A stretch of DNA of 11,923 nucleotides from JBDKTK01 sp964556675. Lineage in GTDB: Bacteria; Desulfobacterota; Syntrophia; Syntrophales; UBA4778. Made by a program: the position numbers and the translations under genes. The stretch lies in the NCBI GenBank assembly GCA_964556675.1, contig CAZKYN010000094.1, forward strand, positions 1-11,923, written 5' to 3'. Shown piece after piece: positions 5,399 to 11,923 of this stretch (positions are counted from its first letter, which is position 1; each line of letters begins with the position of its first letter). The notes beneath the pieces were generated by a model. That model did not search any database. It saw nothing but the letters and a program-made list of their open reading frames with translations, and was not told the DNA's origin.

Positions 5399-7273
5399 AT
5401 GGAATTCATGCCGGGATTAAACGGGGAAGTCATGGAGATGGCCAAAAGGTGCCGCCATTACGCCATGTGCAAGATCGATTACCTCGGCACCGGGATATGC
5501 GCCTCCGGGCAATCGAAACATTACGTGAGCTATTACCCCCAGGGGCGCATGGATATCTATGCAGCGCTGGAGACGGGCGCGGTGCCCGTCACCGACGTCC
5601 TGGCCGACATCGCCGATTCCTGCGACCTGTGCGGCGTATGCGATTACCAGTGCCATTTCTACACGGAAATGCGCCCTTCCCGGGTCATGGCCGCCCTCAA
5701 GAGCTGCATAGACGATTACCGCTCCCGCGGCGGGGAGGTAAGGCGCACCCCCGCCGACGGCGTCCTCAAATCGCTGCGGGAGATCACGGGAGACGAGTGG
5801 GCCTCCAACGATCCGGCCATCCTCGTCACGTACTCGCATGACCCTTTCCCTCTCGCCTCCATGCGCATGCCCCGTTATGTCGTGCTGCCGCGGACGCGCG
5901 AAGAGGTCTCCGGGATTGTCAGGCTTGCGCGAGAAGAGGCCTTGCATTATGTCGTCCGGGGCAACGGCGGGAACACCACGGCGCAGGTCCTGACCGACGG
6001 CATCGTCATCGACGTCAACAGGATGAAGGGGATTGAGATCGACTCGGACAACTGGGTGGCGAAAGTCGGGGCCGGTGTGACGTCATTCGACCTCCAGACG
6101 GAGGCGGCGCGTCGGGGATTCCGGATCAGTTCCGCGGAGCCGTCGGCCATGGTCTGCGGAAATATCATATGCTCCGGGACGTTCTCCCCATGGGCAAATG
6201 TTTACGGCGTCGCGGCGGACAGTGCGGTCGATGCGGAATTTGTGGGGCCCGACGGAAATTCTTTCAGCCTGAACGACAAGACGGCCCCCAACCTGTTCGC
6301 CTTCCACAGGGGCGATGTGCCGTCGCCGGGCGTGTGCACCAGCGCAAAGGTGAAGCTGTACCCGGTCACGGGCGACGAGGAAGGCGTCCTGGTTCCCTTC
6401 GCCGGGCTTGCGGAGGCCCTGGACTTTTCGAAGCAGCTGAGCATGAGGCGCATCGGCCTGGCCGTGGCTGTCCTCGGGGGGCACTACCTGACTTCCTTCA
6501 CCTCTCCCTCAAAGGAATTGGCGGAAAGGGTAAAGCCGGTCCTCACAGACCTCCTGGACGCCAATTACATGGTCCTTGTGCTGGGCGACAGCTATGAGAT
6601 GAAATCGGTGAGATCAATAGCGAGATCGGCCGGGGGTCACTCCGTCATCGGCAACGGACTTTTCCGGACGCTCGTGCTGGGCATGCCGAAACTTGCGGAA
6701 GGGGGCTGGCAGGACATGGTCCGGGGCGTCGACTGGAAGAAGACCGCCTTCGATGTCCTGGCAGGCGATGACATGAAGGATGTGCTGGAAATGGCCCTTT
6801 CCCCGTCTGCCGAAAATATCGCTTCGGCCGTGGCGGAAGCCGACCTGCGGGATTTTTATCGGGGCATTTACGAAAGACCCGAAATGCTGGACCTGGTCTG
6901 GCTCAATACGTTCAGGATTGTGAGCGCCAGGATGTCCCGCCACAAGCACATGGTCGCGTTCATCCTTTACATGCCTCTGGAATCCAAATTGATCGAAGAC
7001 ATAATCTCCGAGCTCGAGACAATCGCCGCAAGGCACGGCATAACGCATGACTACGGGTTCGTCACGCCGATGAACCTCGGCAAGCGGGCCGTGTTTGAAT
7101 ATGATTATTATGTCGACCATGCCGACGAGGCGGACAGGCGAAGGATCCAGGACGCCGCGCCCGAGCTGATGGCGTTGATTGACAGGCTTTACAGGACCGT
7201 GAAGGGAACGACTTGGATCAGGCATATCGTCGCCCAGGGCTTCTCCCGGAAAGAGCAGTTTTTGTACATCTAA
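5399..7273 (+). CDS. FAD-linked oxidoreductase with N-terminal Fe-S cysteine region (GlcD-like)
   Basis: A 624-residue protein. The N-terminal 105 residues hold eight cysteines (18, 24, 34, 75, 78, 81, 85, 103), including CDLCGVCDYQC, a ferredoxin-type CxxCxxCxxxC; the count would suit two [4Fe-4S] clusters. Residues about 155-330 form a PCMH-type FAD domain: YVVLPRTREEVSGIVRLARE, the FAD loop VVRGNGGNTTAQ (186-195), then IVIDVNRMKGIEID and VCGNIICSGTFSPWANVYG. The rest resembles the FAD-oxidase C-terminal domain of GlcD/D-lactate dehydrogenases. Such enzymes oxidise 2-hydroxy acids and pass electrons to Fe-S proteins or quinones; the substrate here is not evident. Usually the Fe-S part is C-terminal or separate, so an N-terminal fusion is notable. 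AAAGGAGG (5387-5394) supports the ATG; another ATG lies three codons on. The gene is monocistronic, with no signal peptide, so likely cytoplasmic. Confidence 0.82.
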   Translation: MEFMPGLNGEVMEMAKRCRHYAMCKIDYLGTGICASGQSKHYVSYYPQGRMDIYAALETGAVPVTDVLADIADSCDLCGVCDYQCHFYTEMRPSRVMAALKSCIDDYRSRGGEVRRTPADGVLKSLREITGDEWASNDPAILVTYSHDPFPLASMRMPRYVVLPRTREEVSGIVRLAREEALHYVVRGNGGNTTAQVLTDGIVIDVNRMKGIEIDSDNWVAKVGAGVTSFDLQTEAARRGFRISSAEPSAMVCGNIICSGTFSPWANVYGVAADSAVDAEFVGPDGNSFSLNDKTAPNLFAFHRGDVPSPGVCTSAKVKLYPVTGDEEGVLVPFAGLAEALDFSKQLSMRRIGLAVAVLGGHYLTSFTSPSKELAERVKPVLTDLLDANYMVLVLGDSYEMKSVRSIARSAGGHSVIGNGLFRTLVLGMPKLAEGGWQDMVRGVDWKKTAFDVLAGDDMKDVLEMALSPSAENIASAVAEADLRDFYRGIYERPEMLDLVWLNTFRIVSARMSRHKHMVAFILYMPLESKLIEDIISELETIAARHGITHDYGFVTPMNLGKRAVFEYDYYVDHADEADRRRIQDAAPELMALIDRLYRTVKGTTWIRHIVAQGFSRKEQFLYI

Positions 7274-7327
7274 GATTATTCAGCGCGGAAGCTAAAGGCC
7301 CGGACCGGACGCCCGGCCATAACGGGG

Positions 7328-7957
7328 CTAATTGATGGACGCTTCGAATGAGCGGCCCTTGCGGGAGAGTTTGATCCGGGTAGGGTGGATCTGCACCACC
7401 TTCATATCCTCTATTCTATCGCTTTCGCCGACCAGCGTTCCATTCACCACGGCGCGGCGGTTGGCCGGCTCGTCGTCCCAGATGATGACCGATATCTTGA
7501 GAGGCGTCGCGGCCTGGTCCGGCGCGTCCGCCTGAGCAGAGATCCCTGCGCCTCGGGATAGAGCTTCGCCCCTTTTCTCTCCGGCTGCCGGCGGGTCCTT
7601 TTTCATTCCAGTCTGTTTATTTTCCCTGTCTTCGTCGGGCATGGCGGCTGCCTGATTTGTTTTCGGAGAGGCGGCCGGAGCGGGGACGAGAGCGGGGGCG
7701 GGCGCCGGAACGGCTGCAACCGTCGTGGCGGCCTGGCGCTGAAGGGAAGCGCCGGACCCGGAGAATACGAAATAAGTTCCGGCCCCGGCGACCGCAGCCG
7801 CAAGCAGGAGACCGCAAAGTATAAGAGCCCTCTTTCCGCGGGGCGGCATCAGGCCGGGGTCGCTGCCGAGGATGCCGGCGGCGATATCCATTCCGCCCTC
7901 ACGCCCCAGGTTCTTTTCCCTGTCCAGCTTTTTCAGCGCATCAAGTATCAGGCTCAT
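7328..7957 (-). CDS. gspB: Type II secretion assembly factor GspB-like protein
   Basis: A 209-residue protein. It begins MSLILDALKKLDREKNLGRE, the hallmark cytoplasmic N-terminus of GspB/ExeB proteins. One membrane helix (about 43-66) is followed by a Pro/Ala-rich periplasmic linker (72-150), then the conserved C-terminal T2SSB domain (152-209: ISVIIWDDEPANRRAVVNGT and so on, ending RKGRSFEASIN). GspB pairs with GspA to help the secretin GspD assemble across peptidoglycan. The gene starts 15 bases after gspA ends and has GGAG just upstream of the ATG, so the two are one operon. Confidence 0.88.
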   Translation of the reverse strand: MSLILDALKKLDREKNLGREGGMDIAAGILGSDPGLMPPRGKRALILCGLLLAAAVAGAGTYFVFSGSGASLQRQAATTVAAVPAPAPALVPAPAASPKTNQAAAMPDEDRENKQTGMKKDPPAAGEKRGEALSRGAGISAQADAPDQAATPLKISVIIWDDEPANRRAVVNGTLVGESDRIEDMKVVQIHPTRIKLSRKGRSFEASIN

Positions 7958-7972
7958 CTGCTCCGGTCCGGG

Positions 7973-8863
7973 TCAATATTTCCAGAAATAAAATATATAG
8001 GCCGTCACTAATATACAGGCCAGGATAAGGGCGGGCGCCAGGACGAAGCGGCCCTTTCGCAGACCGGCCTGAGCGCATTTTTTTAAATCGACGATACCGG
8101 ACATGGCGGTCTGTCTGGTTATGACAATCTCATTGCGGGTATAGCCGGCCAGCAGGGCGCGGTCGCAGCAGGCGTTTATCAGCCTCGGATAGCCGCGCGA
8201 AAAGCGGAACACGGCCCGCGCCGCCCCGCGGGTGAAAACCGCCCTGCCCCTGGCGATGTTCAGACGGTGGTTGATGTACTCGACCGTGGCCGGTAAATCG
8301 AGCGGCTGGAGGTGGCAGCGGACGGTTATCCGCTGGTTAAGCTGCCGCAAATCCTTCCCGGCAAGCATCTGCAGCAGTTCCGGCTGCCCGGCCAGAATTA
8401 TCTGGATGAGTTTCTCGCTGGAGGTCTCCAGGTTGGAGAGGAGACGGACCTGTTCGAGGACCGGCCTGTCCAGGTTTTGGGCCTCGTCGATGACGAGGAC
8501 CACCGTGCGGCCGCTGCTGTTCTGGTCCAGCAGGTAATTGTTGAGGGCTTCGAGCGGATCGTCCTGGGGGCCTAGGTTGAATTCCCGGCAGATACTTTTC
8601 ACGAGCTGCGGCGGCGAGACGCACGGGTTGAAGATAATGGCCGTCCTGTAGCGGTCCGTGTTGATATGCTCCAGCAGGGCTCGCAGGATCGTCGTCTTCC
8701 CGGTGCCCACCTCTCCGGTGAGCGAGATAAAACCGGCCCGGTTGTCTATCCCGTACAGCAGGTGCGCAATGGCTTCTTTGTGATTTTTGCTGAGGTAAAT
8801 AAATCGGGGGTCGGGCGTCAGGTTGAAGGGTTTCTCGCGGAAGCTGTAATATTCATAGTACAT
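7973..8863 (-). CDS. gspA: ExeA/GspA family AAA ATPase, short form
   Basis: A 296-residue protein opening MYYEYYSFREKPFNLTPDPR, the signature of the ExeA/GspA family. Walker A is GEVGTGKT (50-57), Walker B VVLVIDEAQN (121-130), sensor-1 IILAGQPEL (155-163), with the arginine-finger-like QLNQR (174-178). A single membrane helix lies at 273-293 and the chain ends three residues later (WKY). Full-length ExeA is over 500 residues and has a periplasmic peptidoglycan-binding domain after this helix; that domain is absent here. The ATPase acts with GspB in placing the type II secretin. The SD is weak (GGGGA); part of an inverted repeat overlaps it. No other T2SS gene is in the window, so the pair could also serve another export or exopolysaccharide system that uses the same ATPase family. 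Confidence 0.87.
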   Translation of the reverse strand: MYYEYYSFREKPFNLTPDPRFIYLSKNHKEAIAHLLYGIDNRAGFISLTGEVGTGKTTILRALLEHINTDRYRTAIIFNPCVSPPQLVKSICREFNLGPQDDPLEALNNYLLDQNSSGRTVVLVIDEAQNLDRPVLEQVRLLSNLETSSEKLIQIILAGQPELLQMLAGKDLRQLNQRITVRCHLQPLDLPATVEYINHRLNIARGRAVFTRGAARAVFRFSRGYPRLINACCDRALLAGYTRNEIVITRQTAMSGIVDLKKCAQAGLRKGRFVLAPALILACILVTAYIFYFWKY

Positions 8864-9434
8864 GACTGTCCCCGGCGGCTCATCCTGTCTCAGGAAATGG
8901 GATAATGAAAAGGTCTGAAGGCAATTCCGGAATTGATTCCTAATACCGGAACAAAGGCATGTTTACTATCGGGGACAGACTTATTTTTGCGATCGAAAAA
9001 CCTTAGGACGCAGTGAAAACGGCGTTTGCCCGGGTCGCGCCCGGCTCGGCGCGCTTCCACTGCACAGCCTGAATACAGCCCCCCCTCAGGAAAAATAAAA
9101 TTTATCATCGTATGGCTTACCTGAATTTAATACACCGGATACTGAAAAATAGTTCATTGGAATATTGGAATGTTCGGCACAGGCATCTATATATCTCGGC
9201 ATAGATCAGAGAAATCCCGAGTTTTAAATACAACAGCTGATGTAGACTATGGCAGGGGAAATATTATCCCGATATCAGGCTTGCCGCTATCTCCGGCATA
9301 TCATTGCGCTGATCTATCCAGCTCCAACTGACGCCGATGTAACTGTCAGGTCAAACCCGGCGCGACTTGTCCAGGGTTAAATCATAAGCGAGGAGGTGAT
9401 GCTGATCGATCAGAAAAAGGTCCCGAACAGCGGT
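8864..9434. other. Gene-free region between gspA and the ytkA-like gene
   Basis: No convincing gene is seen in 571 bases. Both short frames I examined lack codon or motif support. Items present: the REP-like motif pair (separate entry); two exact tandem copies of ATTGGAAT (9156-9171); a small hairpin TGCCG/CGGCA (9282-9298); CTCGG and CCGAG arms near 9200-9225 followed by TTTT, a weak terminator candidate; and a perfect 12-base palindrome CTGATCGATCAG (9402-9413) just downstream of the ytkA-like stop. The region must also contain the gspA promoter, which I cannot place. Confidence 0.55.
8866..8990. repeat. REP-like inverted motif CTGTCCCCG / CGGGGACAG
   Basis: CTGTCCCCG (8866-8874) is the exact reverse complement of CGGGGACAG (8970-8978). 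The second copy continues GGGGACAGACTTATTTTTGC (8971-8990). From memory, GGGGACAG-plus-T-rich motifs recur in inverted pairs in Desulfobacterota-type genomes, often near REP-associated transposases. The first copy sits directly upstream of the gspA ATG, over its SD. No transposase is present here, so this would be a solitary non-autonomous element. Confidence 0.35.
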
Positions 9435-9872
9435 TCAGCGGACTTGGAGATTGAATTTTGCCGTGATTGTTCTATTGGGCCGGCTGATCTTGACCGCTAT
9501 TACCCACGGTCCTTCCATAATGAAACGCAGGACAGCCTTATATTTCCCGTTCCTGTAAAGCGCTTCGGTCTTGTAGTTCATGGGCGCCATCCGGGGCATG
9601 GGGGGCATGTAATAGTTAACCAGAACTGCGGCATCAGACACGTTTTGCCCTTTGGCCTCTTTGATTTCGATCTCAATGTTGTTCTCCCCGACAATGGGCG
9701 GGTCCCTGTCGATTCGAATGAATATTTCACAACCGGCCACCTTCTTTGATTCCATATAGCTGCCTGCCATGACCGAACCGCTCGTGAGACAGATGGCCAG
9801 ACAGGAAGACAGAATTGCCGCCAAAGGCAAGTTGCGCGGGTAACTACAGGCCCTCAGTATCCTCAGTCTCAT
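9435..9872 (-). CDS. Exported YtkA-like domain protein
   Basis: A 145-residue protein from the ATG at 9872. Residues 1-36 form a signal peptide (basic MRLRILRACSYPR, hydrophobic PLAAILSSCLAICLTSG, cleavage near VMA-GS). The mature part is an immunoglobulin-like beta domain of the YtkA/FixH type: CEIFIRIDRDPPIVGENNIE, VNYYMPPMPRMAPMNY (residues 85-100), and GKYKAVLRFIMEGPWVIAVK. The Met/Pro-rich loop is the family hallmark and suggests metal, possibly copper, handling in the periplasm. The open frame continues 60 codons upstream, but those residues lack sense and cover the divergent promoter region. No clear SD precedes 9872, so the exact start is uncertain. It diverges from the PEP-CTERM/multicopper oxidase operon, a context consistent with shared copper biology. 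Confidence 0.72.
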   Translation of the reverse strand: MRLRILRACSYPRNLPLAAILSSCLAICLTSGSVMAGSYMESKKVAGCEIFIRIDRDPPIVGENNIEIEIKEAKGQNVSDAAVLVNYYMPPMPRMAPMNYKTEALYRNGKYKAVLRFIMEGPWVIAVKISRPNRTITAKFNLQVR

Positions 9873-9983
9873 GGACCGGTAGCTTACTATGGATGCGCAT
9901 TTTCGTAAACGGTTTAAGTAACCAAAATTTGTGAGGACGTAACAACCCAAAACCGAACATAGAAGAAAGGAGATATGATCAGC

Positions 9984-10874
9984 ATGAAGAAACACTTCTT
10001 TAAATACCATGTCTTCATTGTCGCCCTGGCTTTTTTCCTGTTTCCGCTTCATGCCGGCGCAAGTGTGGCATCTTACTGCACCGCGAACCTGGGTGTTCCG
10101 ACCATTTCGCTTTCGGGAGGCGCCGTGCTCGACTGGACGGCTGGTTTAGGTGCAGACACCAGGGGGTCGTTTGCAGGCGTAACGACGACGTACCACGGCG
10201 ATATAGAAGTATACAATGCTGATTATGCGGACGGAGTCCCCTGGCAGAACACATACATGAGCGTATCCCATGGCGTCCTGCCCGACATTGTGAGCGGCAG
10301 CGCGGATACACACTCATCACTTATACCCGCTATACCTGTAACCACTATTTTGGATCCCAACCGCATGTATGCGTCATCAAACCTTTTCCTGAGTTCGCCC
10401 GGCAGTTCGGGCAGCGTCCTTGCCCAATCCGTTTTGTCCGGCCAGTTTACCGTGAACCAGGCTACCACATTGACCGTGACCCTTCCCTTTTCCTTGAGTG
10501 TCCTGCTTTCCAACACCGGCGGGGCCTTCAGTGCCGGTGACGCCATAGCGGCCCTTTTTTTATATGATTTTGCGGCGGACGCCGACCCCCTGACCGGTCA
10601 GCAACCTGTGCTCACATCACAGGAGGCGATCATAAGGCAAATATTGAACAGCAACGGGATTTCCGATTCCGGCCTGGTCAGCGGCATCCTGACCCTCAGC
10701 TATGATCTTGTACCCAACTTTATTTACGATTTTGAAGCCTCTGCAACCGTGAATTCCAGCGCCGCGGTCCCCCTCCCCGGCACCTTGATCCTCTTCGGCC
10801 CCGCTGTAATGGCTCTGGCGATGTTCAGAAAGAAATTCATCCACCCGGACCGCCATACCGTTTCAGTAAAATAG
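9984..10874 (+). CDS. PEP-CTERM sorting domain protein
   Basis: A 296-residue secreted protein. MKKHFFKYHVFIVALAFFLF and PLHAGA form a Sec signal peptide (cleavage about residue 26). The mature part is Ser/Thr/Gly/Ala-rich and beta-like, without a recognised enzymatic domain. The C-terminus has VPLPGT (262-267), a hydrophobic helix and the basic RKK (282-284): a PEP-CTERM sorting signal, cleaved by exosortase in Gram-negatives that make exopolysaccharide. The tail after RKK (about 12 residues) is longer than usual. GGAG (9969-9972) is 11 bases before ATG 9984; an in-frame ATG at 9975 is only two bases from it. The multicopper oxidase starts 19 bases downstream, so the two are co-transcribed. 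No exosortase is in view. Confidence 0.82.
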   Translation: MKKHFFKYHVFIVALAFFLFPLHAGASVASYCTANLGVPTISLSGGAVLDWTAGLGADTRGSFAGVTTTYHGDIEVYNADYADGVPWQNTYMSVSHGVLPDIVSGSADTHSSLIPAIPVTTILDPNRMYASSNLFLSSPGSSGSVLAQSVLSGQFTVNQATTLTVTLPFSLSVLLSNTGGAFSAGDAIAALFLYDFAADADPLTGQQPVLTSQEAIIRQILNSNGISDSGLVSGILTLSYDLVPNFIYDFEASATVNSSAAVPLPGTLILFGPAVMALAMFRKKFIHPDRHTVSVK

Positions 10875-10893
10875 GAAAGGAGAACCAGCAAAT

Positions 10894-11923
10894 ATGGATA
10901 TAAAGCTCACAAGAAGGCAGCTTTTAAAAGGCGCTGCCGTTCTGGGCGCCGGGTTGGCGCTGCCGCTCAAGTTCGGCGTGAAGCCCGCCCACGCTTTTTA
11001 CCAGAGTCCCGGCCTCCAGATGTGGAGGACGGCCCTCAGGGGCGCAGGCCCCGGCCAGATACCGGTTGTCGCGACGGACGGCACAGCCAATGTGACGGGC
11101 GTGGCGCATGCGACAATTTCCATCCAGCAGTTTACAGATCAGCTTCATCCGGACCTGGGCCCGACGACCCTGTGGGGATTTCATCCCGTCAATCCGCTGG
11201 GAGGCGGTACTCAGCAGCCCAAGCACCTGGGAGGCATCATTGTCGCAGATAGAAACACCCCCCTTCAGTTGACGTTCCGCAATATTCTGCCGGGCAGGAA
11301 TATTATCCCGGTCGACACAACTCTTCCGGGAGCCAACCAGGCGCAAAACCGCATTGCCGTCCACCTCCACGGCGGCCTTGTCCCCTGGATCAGCGACGGC
11401 GGCCCCTTTGACTGGTGGACCCCGAACGGCACCCATGGGGCGAGCTTTTTGAACAACGCCGTCCTGAATCCGGCAGCGGCCGCCAATGAAGCGGAATATT
11501 ACTACCCCAACCGCCAGAGCGCCCGTTTTGTCTGGTACCACGATCACGCCTTCGGAATCACGCGCATCAATGCCTATGCGGGGGTCGCGTCGGCATACAT
11601 CATCCGGGATGATTTCGAGCGGGCCATGATCCCCCTGGGCCTGCCGCCTTTTATTGAAACCAGCGTCCTGGGCGGGACGACTGTCCTCGAACTGCCGATC
11701 GTCATCCAGGACAAGATTTTCGTCGGCTCAAACATCGGTTCTGCGGACCCGACCTGGGTCCAGAAAGGCCTGCCCTCAACCAGAGGCAGTCTCTGGTATC
11801 CCCACGTTTACGAGAAGAACCGATGGAGACTTATCGGCGCGGGGAGGAACCTCCCCAACCCGTCCGTAATTGCCGAGATGTTCGGGGACACCATGCTGGT
11901 CAACGGCACGGTCTACCCCCAGG
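10894..11923 (+). CDS. Tat-exported multicopper oxidase (CotA-like), partial
   Basis: 343 codons are visible and the gene runs off the window. TRRQLLKG (6-13) followed by a hydrophobic stretch and PAHA is a twin-arginine signal, so the enzyme is exported folded with its cofactor. HLHGG (His157, His159) and WYHDH (His216, His218) followed by AFGITRINAY are the first two copper-ligand motifs of the CotA/bilirubin-oxidase-like multicopper oxidases; the C-terminal type 1 copper site is beyond the end. Such enzymes oxidise phenols, bilirubin-type compounds or metals (Cu(I), Mn(II)) with reduction of oxygen to water. Substrate cannot be told. GGAG lies 11 bases before the ATG, as in the upstream PEP-CTERM gene. 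An oxygen-using enzyme would be notable if the host is an anaerobe. Confidence 0.92.
   Translation, partial: MDIKLTRRQLLKGAAVLGAGLALPLKFGVKPAHAFYQSPGLQMWRTALRGAGPGQIPVVATDGTANVTGVAHATISIQQFTDQLHPDLGPTTLWGFHPVNPLGGGTQQPKHLGGIIVADRNTPLQLTFRNILPGRNIIPVDTTLPGANQAQNRIAVHLHGGLVPWISDGGPFDWWTPNGTHGASFLNNAVLNPAAAANEAEYYYPNRQSARFVWYHDHAFGITRINAYAGVASAYIIRDDFERAMIPLGLPPFIETSVLGGTTVLELPIVIQDKIFVGSNIGSADPTWVQKGLPSTRGSLWYPHVYEKNRWRLIGAGRNLPNPSVIAEMFGDTMLVNGTVYPQ

Noticed and set aside
7274..7327. GC-rich stretch between the convergent FAD oxidoreductase and gspB genes as a bidirectional terminator
   Set aside because: GGCCCGG and CCCGGCC do not pair into a good stem and no T-run follows on either strand.
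8890..9108. 72-codon minus-strand frame upstream of gspA
   Set aside because: No family resemblance, no clear SD, and it runs through the GGGGACAG repeat-like motif, which often produces spurious frames.
9170..9331. Plus-strand frame of about 53 codons starting MFGTGIYISR
   Set aside because: No SD, no hydrophobic or domain pattern, and isolated; most likely chance.
9396..9749. 117-codon plus frame with GAGGAGG just upstream
   Set aside because: It is antisense to the YtkA-like gene, which has a signal peptide and a recognisable domain; the SD-like run lies too close to the start codons.
9873..10052. N-terminal extension of the YtkA-like frame to a 205-residue protein
   Set aside because: It would bury the signal peptide in the middle and overlap the start and SD of the divergent PEP-CTERM gene.

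Overview
The window looks like a scaffolded metagenome-assembled or draft chromosome of a Gram-negative bacterium. I lean to Desulfobacterota (former Deltaproteobacteria) or a related anaerobic lineage, with low confidence. Outer-membrane features support a Gram-negative: a lipoprotein, the GspA/GspB type II secretion factors, a PEP-CTERM (exosortase) substrate and a Tat-exported multicopper oxidase. The lineage guess rests on the Cys-rich FAD oxidoreductase. Most genes are GC-rich; the 2031-3554 segment is visibly AT-richer.

Layout. (1) 1-1703, minus strand: a compact operon of small envelope proteins, in transcription order a C-terminally anchored helical protein, a Holin-X/YqjE-like protein, a DUF3618 protein and a glycine-zipper lipoprotein cut by the window edge. 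It resembles the YqjD/YqjE type of stress-related inner-membrane cluster. (2) 2031-3554, plus strand: a Tlde1/DUF2778 L,D-transpeptidase-fold protein with intact His and Cys, followed by two overlapping, paralogous three-helix membrane proteins. I read this as a candidate antibacterial effector with two immunity genes, on an AT-rich islet. A 100-N scaffold gap interrupts it, but the same 38 bases stand on both sides, so the gap is probably an unmerged contig overlap rather than missing sequence. (3) 3603-5135, minus: ComM/YifB AAA+ helicase. (4) 5399-7273, plus: FAD-linked oxidoreductase with an N-terminal eight-cysteine Fe-S region. (5) 7328-8863, minus: gspA-gspB pair. (6) 8864-9434: gene-free stretch holding a REP-like motif. 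(7) 9435-9872, minus: YtkA-like exported protein, divergent from (8) 9984-11923, plus: a PEP-CTERM protein followed 19 bases later by a Tat-exported multicopper oxidase that runs off the window.

The most promising candidate for something undescribed is the Tlde1-like protein with tandem membrane partners, which sits without any secretion-system gene in view. Second is the PEP-CTERM/multicopper oxidase/YtkA-like group, which may form an exported copper-linked oxidation unit. Both functional readings are inferences from domain identity and gene order.
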